A stretch of DNA of 64,000 nt from Actinomadura madurae (GTDB lineage: Bacteria; Actinomycetota; Actinomycetes; Streptosporangiales; Streptosporangiaceae), in contig NZ_FOVH01000002.1 of assembly GCF_900115095.1 (NCBI RefSeq), forward strand, positions 1-64,000. Direction: 5' to 3'. Numbering within the stretch: position 1 is the stretch's first letter; every line of letters starts with the position of its first letter. The notes beneath the pieces were generated by a model. It searched no databases, had not been told where the DNA came from, and worked only from the letters and a program-made list of their open reading frames with translations. Shown here piece by piece: positions 52,901-59,796 of the stretch. The position numbers were made by a program, and so were the translations under genes.

Positions 52901-53461
52901 AGGGTGCTGGCGGGACGCGAGACGCGCCGGAACCTCGCGGCGCTGCGGGAGCACGCGGCCTCCGTCCGGTACCACGCCGGCGACGTGCGGGACCCGTACG
53001 CCGTGCGGAACGTCGTCGGCGCCGTCTACCAGCGCCACGAGCGGCTGGACGGCGTGATCCACGGAGCCGGCCGCGCCGCGGGCCGGCTCGTCCGCGACAT
53101 GGCGCCCGAGTCGTTCGAGCAGGCCTACCGGACCAGGGTGGACGGGGCCGCCGCGCTCGTCCAGGCGGTCCGGTCCGACCTGGAGTTCTTCGTCGTCCTC
53201 GGCGGCGTCGCCGGAGCGCGGGGCGGGCGGGGGCAGGCCGGTCCCGCCGCCGCGGCCGAGGCGTGCGGCACGCTCGCGCACGTGTGGCGGACCCGGCTGC
53301 GCGGCCGGGTGCTCGCCGCCGACTGCGGCCCGTGGCCGGGGTCCGCGACGCCGGAGCCCGGGGTCGGGCCGGTCGATCCGGACGCCGCGGCCGCCGCGCT
53401 GCTCAGGGAGATCGCGCACGGCGGCGAGACGCACGTCGTGTTCACGGGGACCGTCCGGTGA
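46943..53461 (+). CDS. PUFA-synthase-like PKS subunit 1: flavin ER-like domain, KS, AT, ACP, KR
   Basis: A 2172-aa megaprotein. Residues 1-640 form a nitronate-monooxygenase/PfaD-like flavin region with GAECGGHAG (His430) and FAGGVHDERSA. The KS at about 648-1090 has Gly832 in DAAGASS where the nucleophilic Cys belongs and Asp963 in EADGAGT where His belongs; only His1001 remains. The AT at about 1178-1400 is shortened and reads GHGPGEL with Gly1270 for the catalytic Ser. A six-unit SGEA repeat precedes a single ACP with Ser1614 (LSIDSAG). The KR (about 1720-2165) has the long insertion typical of PfaA-type KRs and NADP motif TGGARGMTA. It lacks the catalytic Ser and Tyr (LGGVAG, and Pro2101 in GQAGPAAA). 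The start is ATG 46943. It may act as a chain-length-factor-like scaffold carrying the ACP. Confidence 0.88.
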   Translation: MTGGGTAHGGRSLAEIIGVTPFGRPAPHLAVAVARAGGTGVLDLGTDRATGRAALADARRWWTGPFGVRVPAGCQVRPGDLPPAVGTVLLDAPCLDADDSLDVAGFARGRRLLVEAVGLDEARAAISVARGLTGDVGIIARGAETGGRVGEPTTFVLLQQLLAELDVPVFAAGGIGPHTAAAAVAGGASGVVLDVQLALVRETDLPAGIVAALKAMGGTETTVVDGHRVHPGTEPEEQGRAAGQEPLPVGQDAPLAAALAGRYRTAGGVVRAVREQIEAHLRAAVAAEPLAARGEPVAAQKPMIHISDGSAFAGAVAQDGGLPFLALGLMDGDRARELLRDTADRLGGRPWGAGILGFAPPELLEAQIAAVREAGPAHAIIAGGSPAQAAPLEAAGIAAYLHVPSPELLDLFLAEGARRFVFEGAECGGHAGPRASFPLWEAQVERLMAFDGDAAELSVMFAGGVHDERSAAMVAALAGPLAERGAGVRVLMGTAYLFTTEAVAAGAIPPGFQDVALGCRATVLLETFPGHATRCARTPYVRTFEETRRELEQVGTPTPEVWRRLEKLNLGRLRVASKGMRRSTPVDTDVQREEGMFPLGQAAALRSATTTIVALHDQVTSGATAFLAGRAAELGIAGPEAAPAARPPADIAIIGMGCVFPGARDADEYWANILGRVDAVTEVTRWDPEVHYSPDEEGRTPSKWGGFIPEIPFDASAYGIPRHVLGGIDPVQLLSLEVASRALADAGYGDRPFDRSRTSVVFGAEGGGDLGIAYGVRATLPSYYGEVPQGLDEQLPRPSGDSLPGVLTSAIAGRIADRLDLGGPGCTVDAAGASSLAALDAACKDLAAGTSDMVLCGGADLRTGVQDYLLLASAGALSPSGRCAAFDAAADGVAPGEGVACVVLKRLADAERDGDRIYAVVKAVAGASGGLTAPGSQGRRRALERAYERARVAPDAVGLVEADGAGTEAGDRAELAALTSVFSPAAQGAVTLGSVKSQIGHTRSAAGLAGLIKTAQALHAGVLPGTLHLTRPAPDWTPDGPFAFAASARPWAVRPGGRYAGVSASGLGGADFHAVLAGYEGAPEPVSGLAEWPAELFLIRGADRSAARAEIDRLTELLAGRPRLRDLARTAASSEGPVQVALVASGPDDLREKLALATEFRAAPGVFAASGRDPGQVAFLFPGEGGGRPGMLAGLFVAFPRLQRLLRLAGGRYAAAMYPPAAFTRAESRRHRAGLTDPRVGRPAAGIAGLAVHRLLTAVGVHPDLAAGHGPGELTALCAAGVVDDAGLVELSAAAAAPPTEGVPLAAGASDALRAELLGRDLRSPAFPVWSNLTAAPYGTDAGELAATLAGHLAAPVRFAEQIEAMYDAGARTFVEAGPGRALTGLVGGILGDRPHTAVSCDAPGENDLAGLLAALAALAAAGVPVDPLPLFAGRGARALAGPPAAAPGWLVGGHLVRNADGGPPPGGLRPAERIDPPGADAAEAAVLEYLRAGREMIAAQREVVMRHLADRHSATPAPGPADPAPADPAPSVPAPRPVVTEEALSGEAMSGEAMSGEAMPGEALSGEASAGEEPGAALDVRATVLAVLSARTGRPESLLDDGLDLEADLSIDSAGRTVIAGELAHRTGVALPEPGHLAGVTTVGEIVSWLEGRLGAAPAGPALPAVPPQARSAAHVTSAALSGGPPPAPSLAPETTAGGVTGVMEEEPVPLGLARHVMRIVDLDPLPAPPDSGTAFAGRRFLVVDDGCGVALELATMLERHGAQVRTPTDVDEPCDGLVHLAALRPGAAGVLPQAFEDVRRALDGGLRWLVFAGGAGGTFGRRFEGRGAGDPAPGAGLRGLATAIAHEYPEVLVRALDTDTKNTPRAIARQILAELLTVDGPVAVGHEGDLRHGLDLVPADLPAESGLDLGPDGVVLLTGGARGMTARVALELARTSGCHIEIMGRAPEPAGEPEFPEAEDEAALRRALVARGEAGPAEIEATIRRVLAGRETRRNLAALREHAASVRYHAGDVRDPYAVRNVVGAVYQRHERLDGVIHGAGRAAGRLVRDMAPESFEQAYRTRVDGAAALVQAVRSDLEFFVVLGGVAGARGGRGQAGPAAAAEACGTLAHVWRTRLRGRVLAADCGPWPGSATPEPGVGPVDPDAAAAALLREIAHGGETHVVFTGTVR
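51571..51660 (+). repeat. Six 15-bp in-frame tandem repeats in PKS 1
   Basis: Six head-to-tail 15-bp units (type GGCCATGTCGGGTGA), three nearly identical, encode a repeated E-A-M/L-S-G pentapeptide in the linker just before the ACP. The copy number is probably variable and would change linker length. Confidence 0.85.
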
Positions 53462-56400
53462 GCGACGCCCGGGAGCCGATCGCGATCGTCGGCGCGGGGG
53501 CCGTGTTCCCCGGCGCGGGATCGGCGGCCGAGCTGTGGCGCAACGTCCTCGCCGGATTCGACGCGATCACCGACGTGCCGCCCGGCCGGTGGGACCCCGC
53601 GCTCTACTATGACCCCGGGGCGTACGGCCGGGAGCCGGAGAGCGACCGGTTCTACTGCCGGCGCGGCGGGTTCGTGGACGAGCAGGCGACCTTCGACCCG
53701 GCCCGGTTCGGGATCACGCCCGCGGCGGTCACCGGGATGGAGCCCGACCAGCTCCTCGCGCTGCGCGCCGCCGGCGACGCGATCGCCGCCGCGGGCGGTG
53801 ACGAGCGGCTGCCCGACCGGACCCGGATCGGCGTGGTCATCGGGCGCGGCGGCTACATCACGCCGGGCGTGGCGCGGTTCGACCAGCGGGTCAGGACGTC
53901 CCACCAGGTCGCCGGGATCCTCGCCGAGCTGGTGCCCGAGCTCGGGGAGCGGCGGCTGGCGGAGATCCGCCGGGCGTTCTGCGCCCGGCTGGGCCCGGAC
54001 GACCCGGAGGCGTCGGCCGGGCTCGTGCCGAGCTTCACCGCGTCCCGCATCGCGCACGGCTTCGACCTGCGCGGTCCCGCGTACACGCTGGACGCGGCCT
54101 GCGCCTCGTCGCTGCTCGCGGTCGAGCACGCCGTGCGGGCGCTGCGGAGCGGGCAGGCCGACGCGATGCTGGCCGGGGCCGTCCACCACGCCCAGCACGC
54201 GACCGTCTGGAGCGTCTTCAGCCGGCTGCGCGCGCTGAGCCCGAGCGAGACGATCCGGCCGTTCGACCGGGCCGCGGACGGGACGCTCCTCGCGGAGGGG
54301 ACGGGCGTCGTCCTGCTGAAGCGGCTGCGGGACGCCCAGCGGGCCGGCGACCCGGTCATCGCGGTCATCGCCGGGGTCGGGTCGTCCAGCGACGGCCGGG
54401 CCGCCAGCCTGCTGAGCCCGCTGGTGGACGGGCAGGTCCTCGCGGTCGAGCGGGCGTGGCGGGACGCGGGCCTCGACCCGGCCGCGCCCGGCGCGGTGGG
54501 GCTGATCGAGGCGCACGGCACCGGCACCCCCGCGGGCGACGAGGCGGAGCTCGCGACGCTGCGCCGCGTCTTCGGCACGGCCGGCCCGCCGATCGGGCTC
54601 GGCACGGTCAAGTCGATGATCGGGCACGCGATGCCGGCCGCCGGGATGGCCGGGCTGATCAAGGCGGCGTTCGCGCTGCGCGACGGCGTGCTGCCGCCGA
54701 CGCTGCACGTGGACGAGCCGCATCCGGCGCTGCAGGACGGCCGCCTGCGGCTCGTCCGGGAGGCCGCGGAGTGGCCCCGGGACGGCGGACCCCGGCGGGC
54801 CGCGGTCAACGCGTTCGGGTTCGGCGGCGCGAACGCCCACGTGATCCTGCGGGAGCCGCCCGCCGCCCGCCGGGCCCGGCGGCGCAGGCTCGACGCGCCG
54901 CCCTCGGAGGAGGGCGTGCTGAGGCTGGCGGCGCGCACGACCGACGACCTGGCCGAAGCGTTGGCCGTCCCGGACGAGGAACTTCTCGCCCAGGTCGCCG
55001 GGGACGTCCCGGACCTGCCGTGCCGTGTCGCCATCGTCGGCCCCACGCCGCGCAGGCTGGACCTGGCGCGGGCGGTCGTCCAGCGCGGAAGCGCCTGGCG
55101 CGGCCGGAGCGACGTGTGGTTCTCGCCCCGCCCGCTGCTGGCGGACGGCGGGCGGCTCGCGTTCCTGTTCCCCGGTTTCGAGCCCGCCTTCGACCCGCGC
55201 GTGGACGACGTCGCCGAGCATTTCGGGCTGCCGAAGGCCCGGCTCACCGGCCGCACCGACCTGATCGGGCACGCCGCCGACGCGATCCGGGCCGGGCGCC
55301 TGCTCGCCGCGGCGCTCGCCGAGCTGGGCGTCGAGCCGGACGCCGTGGCGGGCCACGGTCTCGGCGAGTGGACGGCGGCGACCGTCGCGGGGCTGTACGC
55401 CACCGATGAGGTCGCCGCGCTCGTCGAGGCGCTCGACGGCGAGATCCCGGACGTCCCCGGCATCGCGTACGCGGCGCTCGGCTGCGGCGCGGCGCGGGCG
55501 CGGGAGGCGGCCGGCGGGCGCCCCGGCGTCTTCGTCAGCCACGACAACTGCCCGCACCAGTCGGTGATCTGCGGCGGGCGCGGCGAGATCCGCGAGATCC
55601 TCGCCCGGCTGGCGTCGGAGGGGGTGCTCGGGCAGGAGCTCCCGTTCGCGACGGGCTTCCACACGCCGCTCGCCGAAGCCTGCGAGAAGCAGGTGAGGCA
55701 CGCCTTCGAGGCACTGGCGGTCCAGGAGCCCCGGGTCCCGCTGTGGTCGGCGACGGCGGTCGCGCCGTTCCCGCGGTCCGCGCCCGACGTGCGGGACCTG
55801 GCCGTCCGCCACCTGCTCGAACCGGTCCGGTTCGGCGAGCTGATCGAGGAGCTGTACGGCGCGGCGCACGTACGGGCGTTCGTGCAGGTGGGGCCGGGGA
55901 GCCTGACCGGGTTCGTCGCCGACCGGCTCGGCGACCGCGAGCACCTCGCGATGGCCGTCAACGTGCCGAAACGGGACGGGATGGCCCAGCTCCGCCGCGT
56001 CGTCGCCGCGCTCTGGGCGGAGGGCTACGGCGCGGCCCCGCCGTCCCCGCCGCCGGTCGCGGGGATGCGCCTCGACCTCGGCACGCCGCTGGTCACGCTG
56101 GACGGGGCGGTGCCGCCGATCCGGCTCGCGTCCGGGAAGCCGCCGCTGCCGGCCGGTGATCCCGTCATGGCGGAGCTGGAGGCGCTGCTCGACGACGCCG
56201 CGAGCGGCGCGCAGTCCGTGGTGGAGGCGTTCGGCGGCCGGACGGCGCCTGCGGCCGCATCCGAGCCGGACCTGCCGGAGACGGAACTGTCTGAAGCGGG
56301 CCTTCCCGAGACGGGCGGGTCCCCGGTGGCGGCGGAACTGGACGCCTCCCGCGTCTTCTCGCTCGACGCGATGCCCTACCTGGCCGACCAGTGCGTCGTT

Positions 56401-57759
56401 CCCCAGCCGCCGAACTGGCCTGACATGGCGGACCGGTTCCCCATCGTCCCGCTGGCCACGCTGCTGGAGACCATGGCGGCCGCCGCACGCGAACTCGTCC
56501 CGGACCTGGTGGTCGCCGGGTTCGAGGACGTCCGCGCGGTCCGCTGGATCGTCGCGGCCCCGGCGACCGCGGCGCGCGTCCGCGCCCATGTCGTCGGCGA
56601 GGGCGACCGGCCGCGCAAGGTGAAGGTCGTCGTGGAGGGCCACGCCGACGGGACGGTCCTGCTCGCCGGGCACTACCCGATGCCGCCGGCCCCCGACCAC
56701 ACTTCGCTCAGCATCGAAGGGCCGCCCATAGTCACAGCCGAACGGCTCTACGAGGAACGCTGGATGTTCCAGGGGCCGCTCTTCCGCGGTATCAGCGAGA
56801 TCACCGCGCTCGCGGAGGACGGTGTGCGCGCCGTCCTGACCTCCTTGCCCACGCCGGGAGCGCTCATAGACAGCGCAGGGCAACTGTGCGCCCACTGGCT
56901 CCAGGTCTACGGCGACACCAACCAGACCGTGTTCCCGGTGGGGATCGAACGGCTCTCCCTCTACGGGCCGCTGCCGCCCGCGGGCGAACACCTGGAGACG
57001 ACGGTCTGGAACCAGTCCCTGACCGACACGACCATGCGCTGCTCTGCGGAGTTGATCCGGGACAACGGCACGGTGTGGGCACGCATCGACGGATGGACGA
57101 CGCACCGCTTCTACACCGACGAGTCCCTCTGGCGGATGAAGTTCACCCCCGAGGTGTCGGGAACGGGGGAACCGCAACCAGGCGGCTGGTGCCTGGCCCG
57201 CCGGCGCTGGGACGGCAGCGCGTCCCGTGATCTGCTGATGCGCCAGTACCTGTGCGCCGCTGAACGAGCCGAGTACGAGGCGCTCCCGTCCTACGCGCAG
57301 GGGCCGTGGCTCCTCGGACGGATGGCGGCCAAGGACGCCGTCAGGCACCACCTGTGGAGCGACGGGCACGGGCCCCTGTTCCCAGCGGAACTCACCGTCC
57401 AAGACGGCCCCCTCGGTCCCCTCGTGACGGGACCGTTCGATGAGCCGCTCACGGTCGCCGTCGCCTCGGACGACGAGCTGGGCGTCGCCCTGGTGCGGCC
57501 GGGCCGGGTGCCGGCCGGCATCGCCCTGGTGGAGGACGAGAGGAACGCGCGGGTCCGCGCGGCCAAGCAGGCGGTGCTGCGGTCGATGGGCGCCGGAGCG
57601 GACCGCCCCGAACTGGTCGTGACCGTCGCCGACGCCGAACGGCTCCTGATCGCGGCCGGCGGCACGGTCACCACCGTGGAGACACGCGAAGTCGACGGAC
57701 ACGTCGTGGCCTGGACGGCGGCGTCCGGCGGCCCGGACATGGAGGAGAGCCGAACATGA
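53458..57759 (+). CDS. PUFA-synthase-like PKS subunit 2: KS, AT, DH, PPTase-like
   Basis: A 1433-aa megaprotein starting at GTG 53458, overlapping the previous stop (GTGA). Its KS (about 5-450) is intact: Cys215 in DAACASS, His353 in EAHGTGT, His390 in MIGHAMPAAG. The AT (about 560-860) reads GHGLGEW with Gly634 for Ser and FLFPGFE instead of the GQGxQ loop, although FHTPLAEA keeps its His. The DH (about 965-1225) has Gln978 in YLADQCV where the catalytic His is expected, while LIDSAGQ keeps the Asp. The C-terminal PPTase-like part keeps GRMAAKDAVRHHLW but has AGIALVE for G-I-D-x-E and AAKQAV for K-E-A, with about 35 residues missing between them. KS2 is the only fully canonical condensing site of the pair. 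Confidence 0.88.
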   Translation: MSDAREPIAIVGAGAVFPGAGSAAELWRNVLAGFDAITDVPPGRWDPALYYDPGAYGREPESDRFYCRRGGFVDEQATFDPARFGITPAAVTGMEPDQLLALRAAGDAIAAAGGDERLPDRTRIGVVIGRGGYITPGVARFDQRVRTSHQVAGILAELVPELGERRLAEIRRAFCARLGPDDPEASAGLVPSFTASRIAHGFDLRGPAYTLDAACASSLLAVEHAVRALRSGQADAMLAGAVHHAQHATVWSVFSRLRALSPSETIRPFDRAADGTLLAEGTGVVLLKRLRDAQRAGDPVIAVIAGVGSSSDGRAASLLSPLVDGQVLAVERAWRDAGLDPAAPGAVGLIEAHGTGTPAGDEAELATLRRVFGTAGPPIGLGTVKSMIGHAMPAAGMAGLIKAAFALRDGVLPPTLHVDEPHPALQDGRLRLVREAAEWPRDGGPRRAAVNAFGFGGANAHVILREPPAARRARRRRLDAPPSEEGVLRLAARTTDDLAEALAVPDEELLAQVAGDVPDLPCRVAIVGPTPRRLDLARAVVQRGSAWRGRSDVWFSPRPLLADGGRLAFLFPGFEPAFDPRVDDVAEHFGLPKARLTGRTDLIGHAADAIRAGRLLAAALAELGVEPDAVAGHGLGEWTAATVAGLYATDEVAALVEALDGEIPDVPGIAYAALGCGAARAREAAGGRPGVFVSHDNCPHQSVICGGRGEIREILARLASEGVLGQELPFATGFHTPLAEACEKQVRHAFEALAVQEPRVPLWSATAVAPFPRSAPDVRDLAVRHLLEPVRFGELIEELYGAAHVRAFVQVGPGSLTGFVADRLGDREHLAMAVNVPKRDGMAQLRRVVAALWAEGYGAAPPSPPPVAGMRLDLGTPLVTLDGAVPPIRLASGKPPLPAGDPVMAELEALLDDAASGAQSVVEAFGGRTAPAAASEPDLPETELSEAGLPETGGSPVAAELDASRVFSLDAMPYLADQCVVPQPPNWPDMADRFPIVPLATLLETMAAAARELVPDLVVAGFEDVRAVRWIVAAPATAARVRAHVVGEGDRPRKVKVVVEGHADGTVLLAGHYPMPPAPDHTSLSIEGPPIVTAERLYEERWMFQGPLFRGISEITALAEDGVRAVLTSLPTPGALIDSAGQLCAHWLQVYGDTNQTVFPVGIERLSLYGPLPPAGEHLETTVWNQSLTDTTMRCSAELIRDNGTVWARIDGWTTHRFYTDESLWRMKFTPEVSGTGEPQPGGWCLARRRWDGSASRDLLMRQYLCAAERAEYEALPSYAQGPWLLGRMAAKDAVRHHLWSDGHGPLFPAELTVQDGPLGPLVTGPFDEPLTVAVASDDELGVALVRPGRVPAGIALVEDERNARVRAAKQAVLRSMGAGADRPELVVTVADAERLLIAAGGTVTTVETREVDGHVVAWTAASGGPDMEESRT

Positions 57760-57806
57760 ACGCCGAGCCGGACCGCGCCACCGCGCCCGCGGGGGCCGTC
57801 CGATGA
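57756..57806 (+). CDS. 16-codon mini-ORF between PKS 2 and the glycosyltransferase
   Basis: ATG 57756, overlapping the PKS 2 stop as ATGA, opens a 16-aa frame (MNAEPDRATAPAGAVR). Its own stop overlaps the glycosyltransferase ATG, again as ATGA. GGAGGAG lies 8 nt before it, while the glycosyltransferase has no ribosome-binding site of its own. It probably relays ribosomes between the two genes. Confidence 0.5.
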   Translation: MNAEPDRATAPAGAVR

Positions 57807-59023
57807 GCGCCCGCCGCGTCCGGGTCCCGTCCCTGCTCGGCGACCCCGGCATCGGGCGGGCGCGCGCACCGGAGCGCCGCTTCCTGTTCGCCGTCCCGCC
57901 GCTCGCCGGGCACGTGGCCCCGGTCGCCGCGGTCGCGGCCGAGCTCGCCCGCCGGGGCCACAAGGTCGCCTGGACGGGACACCGGCCGTCCCTGGAGCCC
58001 CAGCTGCGTCCGGGCTCCCGCGTCTTCAGCGCCGCCGACGACTTCGGCGGCCGGGTGGAAGCCGTGCTGGAGCGCTGGGAAGGGCTCCGCGACGTCGCCG
58101 CCCTGCGCTTCTTCTGGGACGAGTTCCTCGTCCCGCTCGGCCACGCGATGATGCCCGGCGTGGAGCGGGCGATCGAGCGGTTCCGCCCGGACGTGGTCGT
58201 CTGCGACCAGCTCGTCCTCGCCGCCCCGGTCGCGGCGCGGCTGCGGGAGATCCCCTGGGCGACCGCCGCGGTGTCGCCGGCCGAGTTCACCCGGCCGCTC
58301 GCCGGCCTGCCCGAGGTGGAGCAGTGGGTGCGCGACCGCATCGGCGACTTCCAGCTCGACCACGACATCGACGACCTGCTCGACCTCCGCTTCTCCGACC
58401 ACCTGGTGCTGTGCTTCTCGACCGGTGCGCTGGTCGGCGACACCTCGGTCTTCCCCGACCACTTCGCGTTCGTCGGGCCGATCCTGGGACGTTCCGCGCC
58501 CGCCGCGTTCCCGTGGGAGTGGCTGGACGGCCGTCCCGCGGTCCTCGTCGCGCCGGGCGTGGACGGCGGTCCGCCCGGCGAGGGGTTCCTCCGGGCCGCC
58601 GCAGGCGCCGTCCGGGACATGGACATCCAGGCGATCTTCGTGGCACCTCCCGGCGCGGTGGGGGAGACGCCGCCGAACGTTCTCGTCCGCGAGACCGTCC
58701 CGGGGCACAAGCTGCTCGATCGCGTCGCAGCGGTCGTGTGCCACGGGGACCACGGCACGGTCTGCGAGTCCCTCGCCCACGGCCGTCCGCTGGTGGTCGC
58801 CCCCGTCCGGGGCGACCAGCCGGCCATCGCCGGGCGGGTGGAGGCCGCCGGCGCCGGTGTCCGCGTCCCGTGCGCCGAGGCCGGTCCGGACGAGCTGCGC
58901 GGCGCCCTCGCGACCGTCCTGGAGGACGGCCCGCACCGGGCCGCAGCGGAGCGCGTGCGGGGCGCGATCGGCTCGGCCGGCGGCGCCGCGGAGGCCGCCG
59001 ACCGGCTGGAGAAACTGGAATGA
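57803..59023 (+). CDS. GT1-family (MGT-like) glycosyltransferase
   Basis: A 406-aa GT-B glycosyltransferase related to macrolide and UDP-glucuronosyl-type enzymes. The N-terminal acceptor domain has FAVPPLAGHVAPVAAVAAEL with the catalytic His. The donor domain has AAVVCHGDHGTVCESLAHGRPLVVAPVRGDQP. The usual HGGxGT reads HGDHGT here, and the LVSLGT loop reads LVAPGVD. GHGLGEW-type PKS and this gene are translationally linked, so a glycosylated lipid or polyketide is the expected product. Sugar donor unknown. Confidence 0.82.
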   Translation: MSARRVRVPSLLGDPGIGRARAPERRFLFAVPPLAGHVAPVAAVAAELARRGHKVAWTGHRPSLEPQLRPGSRVFSAADDFGGRVEAVLERWEGLRDVAALRFFWDEFLVPLGHAMMPGVERAIERFRPDVVVCDQLVLAAPVAARLREIPWATAAVSPAEFTRPLAGLPEVEQWVRDRIGDFQLDHDIDDLLDLRFSDHLVLCFSTGALVGDTSVFPDHFAFVGPILGRSAPAAFPWEWLDGRPAVLVAPGVDGGPPGEGFLRAAAGAVRDMDIQAIFVAPPGAVGETPPNVLVRETVPGHKLLDRVAAVVCHGDHGTVCESLAHGRPLVVAPVRGDQPAIAGRVEAAGAGVRVPCAEAGPDELRGALATVLEDGPHRAAAERVRGAIGSAGGAAEAADRLEKLE

Positions 59024-59031
59024 CGGCCGAC

Positions 59032-59052
59032 ATACCGAATTAGATTCGGTAT
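59032..59052. promoter_or_regulatory. Perfect 21-bp dyad upstream of the DinB-fold gene
   Basis: ATACCGAAT (59032-59040) and ATTCGGTAT (59044-59052) are perfect 9-bp arms around TAG, ending 9 bp before the ATG and 8 bp after the glycosyltransferase stop. It is a TetR- or PadR-type operator by shape, and suggests separate control of the downstream gene. Confidence 0.6.
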
Positions 59053-59061
59053 GGTGCCGGA

Positions 59062-59796
59062 ATGGCGGACATATTCGACGATCTGGCCGCGGAGTACCGC
59101 CGGCTGGCGGCGCTGCTGGAGTCCCTCGCCCCGGAGCAGTGGTCCCACCCGTCCGACGCCGAGGGCTGGACCGTCTCCGACGTCGTCCTGCACCTGGTGC
59201 AGACCGAGGAAGTGATCAGCGGTCCTGCCATCGCGGACGGGACGCCCTTCCTGCCCTCCACCGAGACCACCGTGGACGGCCTGGCCGCCGACATGGTCGC
59301 CGCCGAGCAGGGCATCGCCCCCGCCGACCTCCTCTCGCGCTGGCGCAAGGCCGCCTTCGCCACCCCCGGCGCCCTGCGCGCCCACCCGCCGGGCACGCGC
59401 CTCTCCTGGGTGCGGACGTCCCTGTCCCCGCGCACGCTCGCGACGACGCGGCTCGCCGAGCACTGGGCCCACGCCCTGGACATCACCGTCCCGCTCGGCA
59501 TCCCGTACCCGGACACGGACCGGATCCGCCACATCGCCTGGCTCGCCCACCGCACGCTGCCCTACGCCTTCTCCGTCGAAGGCCTCCCGGCCGCCCCCGT
59601 GTTCTGCGACCTCACCGGCCCGGACGGGACGCGCTGGACGTTCGGCGACCCCGCCGCCCCGTCCCGCATCACGGGCCCGGCCTCGGACTTCTGCCGGGTC
59701 GGCGCCCGCCGCCTCCCGCCGGGACGGACCGCTCTCACCGCCGAGGGCCCGCACGCCGCCGACGCGCTCCGCCTCCTGCGCAACTACGCCGCCTGA
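59062..59796 (+). CDS. TIGR03084/maleylpyruvate isomerase-like (DinB-fold) protein
   Basis: A 244-aa protein of the mycothiol-dependent maleylpyruvate isomerase superfamily. The N-terminal four-helix DinB-like region has LLESLAPEQWSHPSDAEGWTVSDVVLHLVQTEE, in which His residues supply a metal site. A later TRLAEHWAHALDI gives the third His. The C-terminal part (FCDLTGPDGTRWTFGDP) is typical of the TIGR03084 group. The substrate is unknown; the fold uses mycothiol or similar thiols. The start is directly after a strong dyad with almost no ribosome-binding site. Confidence 0.8.
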   Translation: MADIFDDLAAEYRRLAALLESLAPEQWSHPSDAEGWTVSDVVLHLVQTEEVISGPAIADGTPFLPSTETTVDGLAADMVAAEQGIAPADLLSRWRKAAFATPGALRAHPPGTRLSWVRTSLSPRTLATTRLAEHWAHALDITVPLGIPYPDTDRIRHIAWLAHRTLPYAFSVEGLPAAPVFCDLTGPDGTRWTFGDPAAPSRITGPASDFCRVGARRLPPGRTALTAEGPHAADALRLLRNYAA

